From assembly GCA_022825185.1 (NCBI GenBank), contig JAJDYK010000288.1:1-13611 (forward strand): 13,611 bases of DNA, read 5' to 3'. This DNA comes from Candidatus Latescibacterota bacterium. GTDB lineage: Bacteria > Latescibacterota > UBA2968 > UBA8231. Numbering within the stretch: the first letter of the stretch is position 1; each line of letters begins with the position of its first letter. Made by a program: the position numbers and the translations under genes. Shown piece after piece: positions 13,249 through 13,611 of this stretch. Under the pieces are notes generated by a model, which made no database searches, was not told the origin of the DNA, and saw nothing but the letters and a program-made list of their open reading frames with translations.

Positions 13249-13611
13249 ATGATCAAAATTGCCGAAGTCCTGCCCGATCACCCCACGCCGCTGTGGCGGA
13301 TGGTCAAGCAATGCGGCGTTGACCACGTAGTCGGCGGTTTCTCCACCCAAGGCGACCCCGCCGACATTCACCCCGATCAACGGCCCTGGAGCTTCACCAA
13401 CCTCGTGCGGATGAAAACCGCGTTTAACGACGGCGGCTTCTCCCTCGACGTCATCGAGGCCCGCCCGCCACTCAACAAGGCCAAGCTCGGCCTGTCCGAC
13501 CGCGACGAAGAGATCGAATACGCCTGCGAGCTGATTCGCAACATGGGCAAGGTCGGCATTCCGGTCTGGTGCCCCGAGTGGATGCCCGTGCTCAACTGGA
13601 CCCGCACCTCA
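13249..13611 (+). CDS. Mannonate dehydratase-like protein, N-terminal part (3' truncated by window edge)
   Basis: ATG 13249 is preceded by AAGGA (13238-13242) with a 6-nt gap. The frame is open through the right edge for 121 residues. The start MIKIAEVLPDHPTPLWRMVKQ, then GVDHVVGG, LDVIEARPP, the ...IEYACELIRNMGKVGIPVW helix and strand, and MPVLNWTRT resemble the N-terminal third of UxuA-type mannonate dehydratases and related TIM-barrel isomerases. UxuA converts D-mannonate to 2-keto-3-deoxy-D-gluconate with loss of water. The metal-binding residues lie beyond the window, so activity cannot be checked. The FMPVFDWTRT-like motif of UxuA appears here as WMPVLNWTRT, where UxuA has Asp, so a divergent subfamily is likely. 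Its substrate is therefore left open. Confidence 0.78.
   Translation, partial: MIKIAEVLPDHPTPLWRMVKQCGVDHVVGGFSTQGDPADIHPDQRPWSFTNLVRMKTAFNDGGFSLDVIEARPPLNKAKLGLSDRDEEIEYACELIRNMGKVGIPVWCPEWMPVLNWTRTS

Overview
The window is a GC-rich piece of a Gram-negative bacterial chromosome. The Gram-negative call rests on a signal-peptide-bearing, outer-membrane beta-barrel-like protein that ends in phenylalanine. A large exported protein with discoidin-like modules and a C-terminal FlgD-type Ig domain, plus PhyH, mannonate dehydratase-like and fuconolactonase-like genes, recalls uncultured FCB-type or Latescibacterota/Poribacteria-like lineages. That placement is an impression from gene content, not a phylogeny.

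Layout. Positions 1-852 hold the C-terminal half of groEL, which meets a minus-strand LytM-fold gene (908-1660) across a bidirectional terminator (871-909). A divergent intergenic region leads to the large exported protein (1768-4074). Its stop codon overlaps the stop of a minus-strand pair: an alginate-export-type barrel protein (4653-5861) followed by an unrecognised 186-residue protein (4071-4631). A minus-strand toxin-antitoxin pair comes next (5975-6546). Upstream of it lies an AT-rich, repeat-bearing gene-free stretch (6547-6901) with a triple 12-bp-spaced operator-like array.

From 6902 to the right edge everything is on the plus strand and tightly packed: PhyH dioxygenase, dgcN-like (DUF1611), dgcA-like (enolase superfamily), C39-like peptidase, PfkB sugar kinase, TIM-barrel amidohydrolase, Nudix hydrolase, and the start of a mannonate dehydratase-like gene. 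The first three are joined by GTGA stop/start overlaps. A good sigma70-like promoter (TTGGCA, 17 bp, TATATT) ends right at the PhyH ATG, so the transcript may be leaderless.

How the genes may work together. DgcN and DgcA families are known from D-glutamate catabolism: acetyl-CoA-dependent N-acetylation, then racemisation of N-acetyl-D-glutamate. Here the pair is coupled to an upstream HxG-type PhyH protein and a downstream cytoplasmic C39-like peptidase with a complete Cys/His/Asp set. This suggests an accessory route acting on D-glutamate-containing or similar peptides or amino acids. The kinase, amidohydrolase and mannonate dehydratase-like genes look like sugar or sugar-acid catabolism. 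Two short intergenic elements of a dispersed-repeat type sit at the boundaries of these units (11636-11660 and 13165-13191).
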